The notes: generated by a model from the letters alone, not told the origin. A DNA stretch of 64,000 bases from Dyadobacter sp. CY323 (GCF_021390245.1 NZ_JAJUXH010000001.1:62001-126000); one strand, 5' to 3'. Positions 44,963 to 55,174 are shown, counted from the stretch's first letter. Program-made: numbers and translations.

Positions 44963-47900
44963 ATGAAAAAATACGTGTACCTCACGCTTTTCCTGGCTTT
45001 GGGCCTGCTATCAGCGCATGCGCAGGATGTAGTGACCGGAGTCGTCAAGGATGCCTCGGGACAATCGATCCCCGGCGCGACTGTCGTTTTAAAAGGAACT
45101 TCCAAATATGCCAGCAGTGATCTGGATGGCAAATTCAGCATTACCGCACCTAAAGATTTTCCTTTCACGCTGCAGATCAATATCACCGGTTATCAGCAGC
45201 AGGAAATCGATATTTATGAGTTGTCAGACGAACCGGCAGAGGTTGTTTTGAAAACAGCCAATGTGCTGGACGAAGTAGTCGTGATCGGGTACGGTACTCA
45301 AAAGAAAGGAGATCTTACAGGTTCTGTTGCTTCTGTACCGCAACTCGCATTAAAACAACCGATTAGCTCATTCGACCGCGCATTGCAGGGTGCGGCAGCC
45401 GGTGTGCAGGTAACTCAGACTTCGGGTCAGCCCGGAGCCGCGGTCAGTATAAGGATCCGGGGCGGGAACTCCATTACGGGGGGAAATGAACCCTTATATG
45501 TGATCGATGGATTTCCGGTTTATAATAGCAATGGAGATGCCAGCGCCGGCGTGACGAACGGTCCGAGTATCAATGCATTGGCAAGTTTGAATCCGAGTGA
45601 TATTGAGTCGATTGAGGTTTTAAAAGATGCATCTGCTACGGCCATTTACGGTTCCCGCGGTGCAAACGGAGTGGTTTTGATCACGACCAAAAAAGGAAAA
45701 GCCGGGCAAAATACATTGACTTACGACGCGTATTTTGGTACCCAAAAAGTCCTGAGTAAGATCGACGTGATGACGAGTGCGAAAGATTGGGCTATACTGA
45801 AAAATGAAGCCCGCGCCAATTCGGGAAAAGCGCCTTATTATACGCAGGATCAGATCAATGGATTGGGTGAAGGTACCGACTGGCAGGAAGAGGCTTTCCG
45901 TTCCGCATCCATTCAAAATCACCAGCTTTCGCTCACTGGTGGCGATGATCGTACGCGTTACGCGATTTCAGGTAACTACTTCAAACAGAATGGAGTATTG
46001 CTAAATACAGATTTTGAAAGATACTCGGGCCGGATCAATCTGGACCGTGATTTTTCTTCTAAATTCAAAGTGGGTGTTAACCTTACTGCCAGCAAAATCA
46101 GCTCGCAGGTGGCCAACGCAGGGATTGTAAATGCGCTATTATCGATGCCGCCGGCGGTGAAAGTCCGTGATGCAAGCGGGAAGTATACCTATCAGAGCGA
46201 ATTTGAAACTCCACTGGGAAACCCGATTGCAACGCTGGAAAAGGAGGTGAACAAAACCACGACTTACCGCCTGCTCGGAAATGTGTTTGGAGAATATACA
46301 TTTTTCGACGGTTTGGTTGCCAAAGTTTCTTTTGGAACGGATGTGATCAATAATAAGCAAAACCGTTTTATCCCGTCCGATATTTACCAGGGAGCCAACT
46401 CCAATCCAACCGGAAAAGCGTTCGTTGGAACCAAATTCTCCTCTACCTGGCTGAATGAGAATACATTAAGTTACTCAAAAACACTTGGAGAAAAGCATTC
46501 ATTAAACATGGTTGTGGGTTACACACAACAGGCATTCTCAACTGAAAGTGCGATTGCGGGCTCCGAGGCATTCATTACGGACCAGCTTACCTATAATGAC
46601 CTCGGCAGCGGATCGGTCTACAGCCAGCCTTCTTCCGGGTCTTCATCCTGGGCTTTGAATTCCTATTTAGGCAGGATCAACTATTCCTTTGACCAAAAAT
46701 ACATTGTCACGATCAGCGGTCGCGCCGATGGTTCTTCCCGTTTTGGTAAAGCCAATAAATGGGGTTATTTCCCATCTGCGGCAGTGGCTTGGAACATCTC
46801 ACGCGAAGAATTTTTGTCCTCATTCAAGACGATCAGCAACCTGAAACTGCGCCTGAGCGCGGGTATCACAGGTAACCAGGAAATCGGCCAGTATCTTTCC
46901 CTGGCGACTCTGAATTCGAATACCTATTTCTTCGGCGGGCAGACTTACATTGGTTTTGCCCCAAACCGCATTGCAAACCCGGAACTAGGCTGGGAAACGA
47001 CGGCACAGTACGATGGCGGGTTCGACCTTTCGTTGTATAAAAACCGCATTAATTTTGTGTTCGATGCCTATTACAAAAAGACCACAAACCTGCTGCTGAA
47101 CGTCCCGATCCCGTATACTTCGGGACAAAGTACCTCTTTGCAAAACTATGGTTCTGTGGAAAATAAGGGAATTGAGCTTGGTATCAACACGGAAAACCTC
47201 ACCGGGCCTTTTTCATGGAATACCAATTTCGTCTTTTCGGCAAACCGGAACAAAGTATTGACATTGGGCGATGGTGCCGACTACATTATTTCGGGCGCTA
47301 ACATTGCACAGGTGGGTCAACCGCTGGGGTCTTTTTATGGGTATAAAACCAATGGATTGTTCCAGACCGGCGACGATATCGCCAATCTTCCGACAATCAA
47401 TCCGGCGACAACCAAAGCAGGTGACAGAAGGTATGTGGATATCAATGGAGACAAAAAAATCACGCAGGCTGACGACCGCACGCTGATCGGAAATGCACAG
47501 CCGAAGTTTCAGGGGGGAATTACGAACACGTTATCGTTTCTCAATTTCGATCTGAGCATTTTCTTCCAGGGAACGTATGGAAATAAGCTTTTTAACCAAA
47601 ACAGGCAACAACTGGAACTGCTGACTGGTCAGCAAAATGCATCCACTGCTGCATATGACCGCTGGACGCCAACAAATCCGACGAACGAGGTGCAACGTGC
47701 ATTTGAAGATCCTGCGCCGGTTAATACAAGCCGGTATGTGGAAAATGCCTCGTTTTTACGTCTGAAAAACGTGACGCTGGGCTATAATCTACCAAAAAGC
47801 ATTGCTTCCAAAATACATTCGAGCCAGATCAAAGTCTATGTTTCGGCGGCGAATTTGTTCACCTGGACCAAGTATACCGGTTTTGATCCCGAAGTGAGCC

Positions 47901-47992
47901 GCAATGAGCAAAGTACGCTCAACCAGGGAATCGATTACAGTGTTTATCCATCCTCCAAATCGTTTTTAGCAGGTTTAAGCATTTCATTTTAA
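44963..47992 (+). CDS. SusC/RagA-family TonB-linked outer-membrane protein
   Basis: A 1009-residue SusC homologue. After a signal peptide (MKKYVYLTLFLALGLLSAHAQ) comes the carboxypeptidase-like domain (VVTGVVKDASGQSIPGATV). The DEVVVIGYGTQKKGDLTGSV TonB-box region and the plug follow, and then a beta-barrel that ends in YPSSKSFLAGLSISF. SusC and SusD form an outer-membrane import complex; the neighbours here suggest import of sulfated compounds. I chose the ATG at 44963; a TTG at 44960 is in frame. The SusD gene follows after 40 bases. Confidence 0.95.
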   Translation: MKKYVYLTLFLALGLLSAHAQDVVTGVVKDASGQSIPGATVVLKGTSKYASSDLDGKFSITAPKDFPFTLQINITGYQQQEIDIYELSDEPAEVVLKTANVLDEVVVIGYGTQKKGDLTGSVASVPQLALKQPISSFDRALQGAAAGVQVTQTSGQPGAAVSIRIRGGNSITGGNEPLYVIDGFPVYNSNGDASAGVTNGPSINALASLNPSDIESIEVLKDASATAIYGSRGANGVVLITTKKGKAGQNTLTYDAYFGTQKVLSKIDVMTSAKDWAILKNEARANSGKAPYYTQDQINGLGEGTDWQEEAFRSASIQNHQLSLTGGDDRTRYAISGNYFKQNGVLLNTDFERYSGRINLDRDFSSKFKVGVNLTASKISSQVANAGIVNALLSMPPAVKVRDASGKYTYQSEFETPLGNPIATLEKEVNKTTTYRLLGNVFGEYTFFDGLVAKVSFGTDVINNKQNRFIPSDIYQGANSNPTGKAFVGTKFSSTWLNENTLSYSKTLGEKHSLNMVVGYTQQAFSTESAIAGSEAFITDQLTYNDLGSGSVYSQPSSGSSSWALNSYLGRINYSFDQKYIVTISGRADGSSRFGKANKWGYFPSAAVAWNISREEFLSSFKTISNLKLRLSAGITGNQEIGQYLSLATLNSNTYFFGGQTYIGFAPNRIANPELGWETTAQYDGGFDLSLYKNRINFVFDAYYKKTTNLLLNVPIPYTSGQSTSLQNYGSVENKGIELGINTENLTGPFSWNTNFVFSANRNKVLTLGDGADYIISGANIAQVGQPLGSFYGYKTNGLFQTGDDIANLPTINPATTKAGDRRYVDINGDKKITQADDRTLIGNAQPKFQGGITNTLSFLNFDLSIFFQGTYGNKLFNQNRQQLELLTGQQNASTAAYDRWTPTNPTNEVQRAFEDPAPVNTSRYVENASFLRLKNVTLGYNLPKSIASKIHSSQIKVYVSAANLFTWTKYTGFDPEVSRNEQSTLNQGIDYSVYPSSKSFLAGLSISF

Positions 47993-48032
47993 GGTAATTA
48001 AATGTTTTAAACCAAATTTTGAAAACAGAATC

Positions 48033-49460
48033 ATGAAAAAGATACTCTATATATTTCTTGGCATTTTCACCTTCACTTCCTGCACGGACCTGAATGAAAA
48101 TCCAGCCTCGCTCATCACGACCGAGCAGTTTTATAAAACCGAAAGCGATGCCCTGGCGGCGGTAACCAGTGTCTACAATGCAGCCCTGAATAACGGCGGG
48201 TTGACGATGTACAACCGTCTGGTACACCTTGCTTTCGAGATCATGTCCGACGATGCGATTGCAGGTTTGCGGGTAACCAATGCGGATGTGCGCTCCATTT
48301 CGGTACTGTCGCATTCCACCACCAATGACCGCGTGGATGAACTCTGGCGTGAAAGTTACGTGGCGATCAACCGGGCGAATATCGCGATCGAGCGCATTCC
48401 GCAGATTGAAATGGATGCCACGCTGCGGACGAGATTGGTGAATGAATCCAAGTTTTTACGCGCATTGCTATACTTCAATCTGGTAAGACTTTGGGGCGAT
48501 GTACCATTGGTTTTGCAGGAAGTAAACTCGTTGGGTAAAGATGCGATCCAGGTCGGGCGGACGCCAAAAGAAGCGGTGTATCAGCAGATCATCAAAGATT
48601 TAACCGATGCCGAAGCATTACCGAAGTCATTTGCAGGGGCAGATGCCGGACGTGCGACGGGCGGTGCCGCAAAATCCATTCTGGCCAAAGTGTATCTTAC
48701 TCGTCAGGAATGGGACAAAGCGGCTGCAAAAAGTCTGGAAGTGATAAATGGAGGATATGGTTACGATCTTTTCGAAAATTTTGCAGATGTATTTAATGTC
48801 GCTACCAAAAATGGCAAGGAGCATATCTTCTCTGTTCAATGCAAATCCAATGTAAATGGACAGGGAAACCGGCTTGCTTCGTCGGCTACGCCGGTAGGGA
48901 TACCTGGTGTGGCTGCGGCAGGTACCGATGAGCCGCATGCGGATGTTTACAAACTTTATGCAGCGACTGACAAACGACGCGATGTGACTTTTTTTACATC
49001 GCTGGTAAGCCCGACAACCGGCAAGGAAATCACATTTCCGCCCCGTTTTTTCAAATATTTCGATATGGCCCAAATCGGTAACCCGACGGAATCTGCTAAA
49101 AATATCCCGGTGATCCGTTACGCCGAAATACTGCTGATCTACGCGGAGGCTATTAACGAAAGCACGGGGCCGACAACCGAGGCTTACGCGTCGATCAACA
49201 AGGTTCGTAACCGGGCCGGACTTGCCCCATTGGCCGGTTTGACCAAAGATACCTTCCGCGAAGCCGTTTATCTGGAACGTCGTCTGGAACTGATGTTTGA
49301 ATTCCAACGCTGGTTCGACCTCGTGAGAACAAAACGCATGATCACCGATTTGCATAAAGCAGGCAAAACCAACGCCGCTGAAAAGCATTACCTCCACCCG
49401 ATCCCGCAAAGAGAATTGGACCTGAACCCGAAGCTGGTACAAAATCCGGGGTGGGAGTGA
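48033..49460 (+). CDS. RagB/SusD-family outer-membrane lipoprotein
   Basis: A 475-residue SusD homologue. The lipobox is TSCTDL at residues 15-20, with the acylated cysteine at about 17. The SusD helical core includes SDALAAVTSVYNAALNNGG and the later RYAEILLIYAEAINE and RLELMFEFQRWFDLVRT motifs. SusD caps the SusC barrel and binds the substrate at the cell surface. Together with SusC it forms the uptake part of the sulfur island, ahead of seven sulfatase genes. Confidence 0.95.
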   Translation: MKKILYIFLGIFTFTSCTDLNENPASLITTEQFYKTESDALAAVTSVYNAALNNGGLTMYNRLVHLAFEIMSDDAIAGLRVTNADVRSISVLSHSTTNDRVDELWRESYVAINRANIAIERIPQIEMDATLRTRLVNESKFLRALLYFNLVRLWGDVPLVLQEVNSLGKDAIQVGRTPKEAVYQQIIKDLTDAEALPKSFAGADAGRATGGAAKSILAKVYLTRQEWDKAAAKSLEVINGGYGYDLFENFADVFNVATKNGKEHIFSVQCKSNVNGQGNRLASSATPVGIPGVAAAGTDEPHADVYKLYAATDKRRDVTFFTSLVSPTTGKEITFPPRFFKYFDMAQIGNPTESAKNIPVIRYAEILLIYAEAINESTGPTTEAYASINKVRNRAGLAPLAGLTKDTFREAVYLERRLELMFEFQRWFDLVRTKRMITDLHKAGKTNAAEKHYLHPIPQRELDLNPKLVQNPGWE

Positions 49461-49462
49461 AA

Positions 49463-49540
49463 AAACCTGGTAAGTCTGCAAGACTTGCCAGGTTTAGGCT
49501 CCGGAAGAGGGCGAGGGCTGTTGGTGATAACACCAACAGC
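49463..49540. repeat. Repeat cluster between SusD and the first sulfatase
   Basis: Two palindromes occur in 80 bases. AAACCTGGTAAGTCT (49463-49477) pairs with the sequence at 49481-49495 over 15 bp with one wobble. GCTGTTGGTG (49517-49526) pairs perfectly with CACCAACAGC (49531-49540), as at 2768 and 18406. AATGAC-type units then run from about 49571 into the start of the sulfatase gene. Three repeat families thus meet in one short spacer. Confidence 0.75.
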
Positions 49541-49584
49541 GGCATAGCGGCATAAGCGAATCTTAAAACTATTAGTGACTATAA

Positions 49585-51027
49585 ATGACAACCATTGACA
49601 AATTCTTCCCGAGACTAATTTTGATTCTCCTCCTGTCGCTTCCGGCCTCCGCTCAGAAGTCGGAAAAACGCCCCAACATCCTCTTCATCCTCGTCGACGA
49701 CTGGGGGTGGACGGATTTGAGTTCGGCGGGGAGCAAGTATTACGAAACTCCGAATATTGATAAGTTGGCAAAACAGGGTTTGAAGTTTACCCAGGCCTAT
49801 TCAGTGGGGCCAAACTGTGCGCCGAGCCGGGCGTCGCTGATGACCGGAAAGTATACGCCGCGTCATGGCATTTTCACGGTTGGTAATGCGGATCGCGGGC
49901 AATCGGCTGACCGGAAACTGATCCCGATCGAGAACAATACGGTCTTGAACCCATCCTTTGTTACCATTGCAGAAGAGCTCAAAAATTCAGGGTACAGTAC
50001 CGGTTTGATCGGTAAATGGCAGCTCGGTGGGAAAGGCAAGAATGCCGATGCACATGCTCAGGGTTTTGATCACGTGATCGGAAACACAGGCGGTACCAAC
50101 TCGTATTTTTACCCATATAATAAAGAAGGAAAAGAGTCGCCGCACGAAGGCATTACCTCGGGAAAAGAAGGAGAATATCTGACAGACCGGCTCACCGACG
50201 AGGCTGTCAAATTTCTCGATTCCAATAAAGAAAAGCCGTTTTTCCTATATCTATCCTATTTCGCAGTGCATACGCCGGTGGAGGCAAAGGAGGAAATTAT
50301 CAAAAAATACAAAGCTAAAAAAGGTGATCAGTATCATAACAATCCTGCTTATGCGGCGATGATCGAAAGTGCGGATCAGGGTGTTGGCCGGGTTTTGGAT
50401 CAATTGGAAAAACTTAATATTGCTGAAAATACACTGGTTGTTTTCTTCTCGGATAATGGGGGAATGGGAGCCAATACCACACAATATCCGCTTCGTGGTT
50501 CAAAAGGAATGCTTTATGAAGGCGGAGTTCGTGTTCCGCTGATCGTAAAATGGCCCGGCAAAACCAAAGCGGGCTCGGTAACAGATACGCCGGTGATCGG
50601 GATTGACTTTTATCCAACTCTGCTGGAAGCGGCAAACATTCAAAAACCGTTAAATGCGGAATTCGATGGCCAAAGTTTTGCGCCGCTTTTATTGGGCAAA
50701 ACGACTCCGTCAAGGGATATTTTCTGGCATTTTCCGGGCTATCTCGAAGCTTTTAAAGGAGATGACCGGAATAAAGACGCATTCAGGACGCGGCCGACCA
50801 GTACCATTCGTTCCGGCGATTTTAAGCTGCACGAGTTTTATGAAGATGGACGTATCGAGCTTTATAACATCAAATCGGATATTGGCGAAACGAAGGATTT
50901 ATCCAAATCCAATCCTGCAAAAGCCAAGGAATTGAAAGATAAACTCGACGCGTGGAGAACAAAGACGAATGCACCTGTTCCGACGAAACTAAACCCTGAG
51001 TTTGCTCCGGCTGCGAGCGGCAAATAA
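49585..51027 (+). CDS. Secreted sulfatase 1
   Basis: A 480-residue sulfatase. The signal peptide is RLILILLLSLPASAQ, and the first residues (MTTIDKF) come from AATGAC-type repeat sequence. The formylglycine motif is CAPSRASLMTGKY with Cys78, and metal ligands begin at Asp38-Asp39 in VDDWGW. The active site also shows FSDNGG near residue 290. It hydrolyses sulfate esters; the sugar or aryl substrate is not known. It is the first of seven in series. Confidence 0.93.
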   Translation: MTTIDKFFPRLILILLLSLPASAQKSEKRPNILFILVDDWGWTDLSSAGSKYYETPNIDKLAKQGLKFTQAYSVGPNCAPSRASLMTGKYTPRHGIFTVGNADRGQSADRKLIPIENNTVLNPSFVTIAEELKNSGYSTGLIGKWQLGGKGKNADAHAQGFDHVIGNTGGTNSYFYPYNKEGKESPHEGITSGKEGEYLTDRLTDEAVKFLDSNKEKPFFLYLSYFAVHTPVEAKEEIIKKYKAKKGDQYHNNPAYAAMIESADQGVGRVLDQLEKLNIAENTLVVFFSDNGGMGANTTQYPLRGSKGMLYEGGVRVPLIVKWPGKTKAGSVTDTPVIGIDFYPTLLEAANIQKPLNAEFDGQSFAPLLLGKTTPSRDIFWHFPGYLEAFKGDDRNKDAFRTRPTSTIRSGDFKLHEFYEDGRIELYNIKSDIGETKDLSKSNPAKAKELKDKLDAWRTKTNAPVPTKLNPEFAPAASGK

Positions 51028-51048
51028 CCCCATTTACATTTCTGTTTT

Positions 51049-53388
51049 ATGAAAATAACTTTAAAAGTGGCAGTCTCGGTGCTGGCCGGATGCGTGGCCG
51101 CCGGTTCGGTTTTCGCGCAAAATAGTCCGCAGCAGCCGTGGAATGGCAAAGCCGGAAAAACACTCCTTGAATCGACACCATTTAAAATTGAGCATCATAA
51201 AAAAGCTCCGAAAGGCGCGCCCAATGTAGTCTGGATATTGATCGACGATGCTGGTTTCGGTGCGACTACTGCATTTGGAGGTTTGGTAGAAACGCCTAAT
51301 ATCGAGAAACTGGCCAATCAGGGGCTTCGGTTTACCAATTTTCACACCACCGCCATTTGCTCGCCGACCCGCGCCGCATTGCTGACCGGCCGGAACCACC
51401 ATTCCGCTCACGTGGGTTTGCTTACTCCGGCTGCGATCGATTTCCCGGGTTACGACACCTACATTCCGTTTGAAAAGGCGACCGTCGCGGAAGTGCTGCG
51501 TGAAAACGGATATAGCACATTTGCATTAGGTAAATGGCATTTGACCCCAGTGACCGAAAATTCGCAGGCCGGCCCATTCGACCGCTGGCCGACCGGCAGA
51601 GGTTTTGACCAGTACTACGGATTTCTGCCGGGTGCGACCGATCAATGGCACCCGGAACTTTGGGAGGGCGTAACCAAGCTGGACATTGAACCGAATACCA
51701 AGCATTTGAATGAATTGCTGGCAGATAAAGCCATTAAATACATTGCAAATCAAAAATCAGTGGATGCGGAAAAGCCATTTTTCTTATATCTGGCAACCGG
51801 TGCAACGCATTCGCCGCACCAGGTTTCGAAAGAATGGATTGACAAATACAAAGGCAAGTTTGACCTTGGATGGGACAAGTACCGCGAGATCGTGATCGAA
51901 AACCAGAAAAAACTGGGCGTTATTCCTCAGAATGCTGTTTTGCCCGAACGAAATCCGGGCGTGAAAGAATGGGCGACGTTAACCGAAAAAGAGAAGAAAG
52001 CTTACGCGCATTTCATGGAAGTGTATGCGGCTTTTTACTCTTACACGGATTATGAAATTGGCCGGATCGTCAATTATCTGGAACAAATCGATCAGCTGGA
52101 TAATACGGTTATCGCAGTCATTTTGGGGGATAATGGAGCCAGTAAAGGCGGTACCCAACATGGAACGATCAGCCCGCAAATCAACCGGTTGCAAGGTGAG
52201 CAGCGCATTGACGCGATTTTGAAAGCAAGCGATCTAATAGGTACCGACGAATCCGCCACTGACTACCCGATCGGCTGGGCGGCGGCTGCCAATACGCCAT
52301 TCCGTTACTGGAAAGCGGATGCAAATACGGAGGGCGGCACGCGTAATCCGATGATTTTGTATTATCCAAAAGGCATTAAAGACAAAGGCGGTGTCCGTCA
52401 CCAGTACGGGCATGTGATCGATATTCTGCCTACTACGCTGGAAATCATTAAGGGAGAATCGCCGAAGCTGATCAATGGCTACAAACAAGAGCCGATCGAG
52501 GGGACGAGCCTGGCGTATGCGATCGACAATGTCAAAGCACCATCAAAACACACGATCCAGTATTATGAGATTGCCGGCGCACTTTCGATTTACAAGGATG
52601 GCTGGAAAGCTTCAAGAGGACATCAGGTGATGGACAGTTTTGAGATCGGTCGCGGGGCAGATCCGAGTGGAAAAAAAGTGGATTTCAGCAAAGACGTCTG
52701 GGAGCTTTATAATCTGAATGAAGACTTCAACGAGCGGACGAACCTGGCTTCCAAAAATCCCGGAAAACTGAAAGAATTGCAGGCGGTTTTTGATCAGGAA
52801 GCGAAGAAATACAATGTGTATCCATTAAAAGATTTCACCGCGCACGATATGCCTGCTGGAAGAACGGTTTACGGCAAAACGCCGACCGTTACCTTATTTC
52901 CGGGTGTCGATAACCTTGTAGGAGTGAGCAGCCCGCTTTATGACGGCCGTTCCTTTACAGTGAATACCGAGGTGGAGATCGTTTCAGGGCAGGAGGAAGG
53001 TGTTTTGTTTGCCGTAGGTGGGGATAAAAGCGGGATCAGTCTTTTTGTGAAAGAGGGCAAGTTCCATTACACGCATAAAACGGGAAAAGATGTTTTTAAT
53101 GCGGTTTCTTCAAACTCCATTCCGAAAGGAAAAGTGAATTTTAAGCTGGTATTCGAACATTCCGGCCCGGCTGAGGCAGGTCAGTCTGTTGGAAAGGAAA
53201 CGGTATATATGAATGATGAAAAAGTAGGAGAAAGAAGTTTCACCGCAGCCCAGGCCCAGATCCAGGGCCCGCGCAATCTTGATGGTACAGATGTAGGAAG
53301 AGACCAAAAACACGCGGTTTCGGATCAATATAAATCACCATTTACATTTACCGGAAAGTTGAGAAAAGTGGTTATTAATTATCAGTGA
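51049..53388 (+). CDS. Secreted sulfatase 2, large arylsulfatase type
   Basis: A 779-residue sulfatase with a signal peptide (MKITLKVAVSVLAGCVAAGSVFA). The formylglycine motif is CSPTRAALLTGRNHH with Cys104, close to the arylsulfatase AtsA form. Metal ligands begin at Asp66-Asp67 in LIDDAGFG, and LGDNGAS lies near residue 362. The C-terminal 170 residues form a separate beta-rich domain (VNTEVEIVSGQEEGVLFAVGGD) that may bind carbohydrate. The gene follows sulfatase 1 by 21 bases, and is followed by a repeat array and a terminator, so a transcription unit probably ends here. Confidence 0.94.
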   Translation: MKITLKVAVSVLAGCVAAGSVFAQNSPQQPWNGKAGKTLLESTPFKIEHHKKAPKGAPNVVWILIDDAGFGATTAFGGLVETPNIEKLANQGLRFTNFHTTAICSPTRAALLTGRNHHSAHVGLLTPAAIDFPGYDTYIPFEKATVAEVLRENGYSTFALGKWHLTPVTENSQAGPFDRWPTGRGFDQYYGFLPGATDQWHPELWEGVTKLDIEPNTKHLNELLADKAIKYIANQKSVDAEKPFFLYLATGATHSPHQVSKEWIDKYKGKFDLGWDKYREIVIENQKKLGVIPQNAVLPERNPGVKEWATLTEKEKKAYAHFMEVYAAFYSYTDYEIGRIVNYLEQIDQLDNTVIAVILGDNGASKGGTQHGTISPQINRLQGEQRIDAILKASDLIGTDESATDYPIGWAAAANTPFRYWKADANTEGGTRNPMILYYPKGIKDKGGVRHQYGHVIDILPTTLEIIKGESPKLINGYKQEPIEGTSLAYAIDNVKAPSKHTIQYYEIAGALSIYKDGWKASRGHQVMDSFEIGRGADPSGKKVDFSKDVWELYNLNEDFNERTNLASKNPGKLKELQAVFDQEAKKYNVYPLKDFTAHDMPAGRTVYGKTPTVTLFPGVDNLVGVSSPLYDGRSFTVNTEVEIVSGQEEGVLFAVGGDKSGISLFVKEGKFHYTHKTGKDVFNAVSSNSIPKGKVNFKLVFEHSGPAEAGQSVGKETVYMNDEKVGERSFTAAQAQIQGPRNLDGTDVGRDQKHAVSDQYKSPFTFTGKLRKVVINYQ

Positions 53389-53439
53389 GGTATTGTCGGA
53401 AATGGTTCGGGATCGTTGGAAATGGCTCGGGTGATCCTC

Positions 53440-53680
53440 TCGGCAGTGCTGCCGGAAGCCTGTTTCTGGCAACGACGTGAATTAGAGAAATCGATAAGCT
53501 GGGGAAGAGCGACCTGTTTTGGCAATATGTAAAAAAAGAAATCGATCGCTGGCGAAGAACGACCTGTTTTTGGCAATATGTAAAACAAAGAAATCGATTG
53601 GCTCCCGAGGAGCCTCCTGTTTCTAGCAACAAGGTATAACGAACAGTCAGGGCTCCTGAGGAGCCTCCTGTTAAAACCGA
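53440..53680. repeat. Five tandem CCTGTTT-type repeat units
   Basis: The motif CCTGTTT[C/T]TGGCAA or a near form recurs at about 53459, 53513, 53573, 53616 and 53667, a spacing of 43 to 60 bases. Most units begin with a small hairpin (GGCTCC facing GGAGCC, or a degenerate form) and share the spacer GAAATCGAT. A second cluster of the same family lies at 55175-55355. The family is typical of dispersed Bacteroidota intergenic repeats as far as I recall, but I cannot verify that here. Confidence 0.8.
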
Positions 53681-53682
53681 TT

Positions 53683-53726
53683 AACGATTTCAATATGGAT
53701 ATAAAATTGAAAAATCGTTATTTTTT
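53683..53726 (+). terminator. Intrinsic terminator before sulfatase 3
   Basis: AACGATTTCAAT (53683-53694) pairs with ATTG and AAATCGTT (53706-53719) over 12 bp with a 2-base bulge. It is followed by A and six T. It lies after the repeat array and before the next sulfatase gene. Confidence 0.75.
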
Positions 53727-53792
53727 GATGTCGCAATGCGTCTTAATTATATATAACCAATATGACCATACCTGAAAACCAAATGATTATCC

Positions 53793-55169
53793 ATGAAAGT
53801 AAATAAATACTTCAAAAACACTTTGGGTGCCCTGCTTTGCCTGATGGCCCTGGTTCCTGCTTTCGCCCAGAAAAGGGCCCCGAATGTCATTCTCATTCTC
53901 GCGGATGATATGGGCAGGGAATGCATTGGCGCATATGGAAGTACCTACAAAACGCCTCATATCGACCAGCTTGCAAAGGAAGGTTTGAAATTCAATTATG
54001 CATTTTCGCAGCCGCTTTGCACGCCTACCCGTGTGCAGATCATGACGGGCAAATACAATCACAAGAACTATTCGCAATTTGGCCATCTCAACCAGGACCA
54101 GAAGACCTTTGCGCATTTGGCAAAAAAAGCGGGTTATGCAACGGCCATTGCCGGTAAATGGCAGCTCGGGGCAAATAACAAATTGCCCAAGCATTTCGGT
54201 TTTGACCAGTATTGTCTGTGGCAGCTGGACAAGCCGAGGCGGGACGGTGAACGTTATGCCAAACCTTTGATCGATAAAGATGGCGAGATCCTGAAAACAA
54301 CGGATGACGATTACGGACCGGATATTTTCGTTGATTACCTGCTGAATTTTATTGAAAAAAATAAAGACGGAAAGTTTCTGGCATACTACCCGATGGCATT
54401 GGTGCACGATCCATTTCCTCCCACCCCTGACAGTAAAAGCTGGAAAACGGACCCTGCGGGACGCCATAAAAGCGATACGCTCAACTTTAAGGATATGGTG
54501 ACGTATTCCGATAAAAATGTAGGCAAGATCGTTCAAAAGCTGAAAGATTTGGGTATTTACGAAAATACGATCATTATTTTCACGGGTGACAACGGGACCG
54601 GCAGGGCAATCGTAACTCCCATGAAAGATGGAAGCAGCGTAAAAGGCGGAAAAGGGCTCACGATCGATCGCGGGCATCACGTACCGTTGGTGATAAACTG
54701 GGGAACGCGCAAATATAAGAGCCACGAAACCGACCGGTTAATGGACTTTACCGACATCCTGCCTACACTTGGGGAGGCCATGCAGGTGAAAGTTCCCGCC
54801 GAATGGGACACGGACGGGCGCAGTATTTTGCCATTGGTCCAGGAAAAAACAGGCAGACCGCGTGAATGGATTTTCTCACATTATACTCCCGTACATAGCG
54901 AGTCGGCCAACAAGAATTCGGCCAGATTTATGCGTAATCAGCATTATAAGCTGTATTCCGACGGCAGGTTCTACAATCTGGAAAAGGATATTGAAGAAAA
55001 AAGCCCGATCGCGGAAGGCCAGGCAGGAGCGGAGGGAGAGTTGGTGCGAAAGCTTTTCGTACAGGATATGAAGCGTTTCCCGGCATGGAAGTTCGGCGAT
55101 GCGCCGGTTGCGAAAGTCGTTTTGCCTGGGTTGGAACCCGATCCGGCATTTGCGGAAAAGACAGATTGA
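53793..55169 (+). CDS. Secreted sulfatase 3
   Basis: A 458-residue sulfatase with a signal peptide (KNTLGALLCLMALVPAFAQ). The formylglycine motif is CTPTRVQIMTGKYNH with Cys76, and the metal pair is Asp38-Asp39 in LADDMGREC. FTGDNGTGRAI lies near residue 268. Compared with the neighbours it has a Thr in the CxPTR position and is shorter at the C-terminus. The gene is flanked on both sides by arrays of the same CCTGTTT repeat family and has its own upstream terminator, so it may be a separate insertion into the sulfatase cluster. Confidence 0.92.
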   Translation: MKVNKYFKNTLGALLCLMALVPAFAQKRAPNVILILADDMGRECIGAYGSTYKTPHIDQLAKEGLKFNYAFSQPLCTPTRVQIMTGKYNHKNYSQFGHLNQDQKTFAHLAKKAGYATAIAGKWQLGANNKLPKHFGFDQYCLWQLDKPRRDGERYAKPLIDKDGEILKTTDDDYGPDIFVDYLLNFIEKNKDGKFLAYYPMALVHDPFPPTPDSKSWKTDPAGRHKSDTLNFKDMVTYSDKNVGKIVQKLKDLGIYENTIIIFTGDNGTGRAIVTPMKDGSSVKGGKGLTIDRGHHVPLVINWGTRKYKSHETDRLMDFTDILPTLGEAMQVKVPAEWDTDGRSILPLVQEKTGRPREWIFSHYTPVHSESANKNSARFMRNQHYKLYSDGRFYNLEKDIEEKSPIAEGQAGAEGELVRKLFVQDMKRFPAWKFGDAPVAKVVLPGLEPDPAFAEKTD

Positions 55170-55174
55170 GGCGT

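Noticed and set aside
53440..53680. CRISPR array
   Set aside because: Units are spaced irregularly (43-60 bases), the repeated part is not constant, the spacers share sequence, and no cas genes are present.
53375..53693. Minus-strand frames across the repeat array
   Set aside because: They are translated repeats without a start region or family features.
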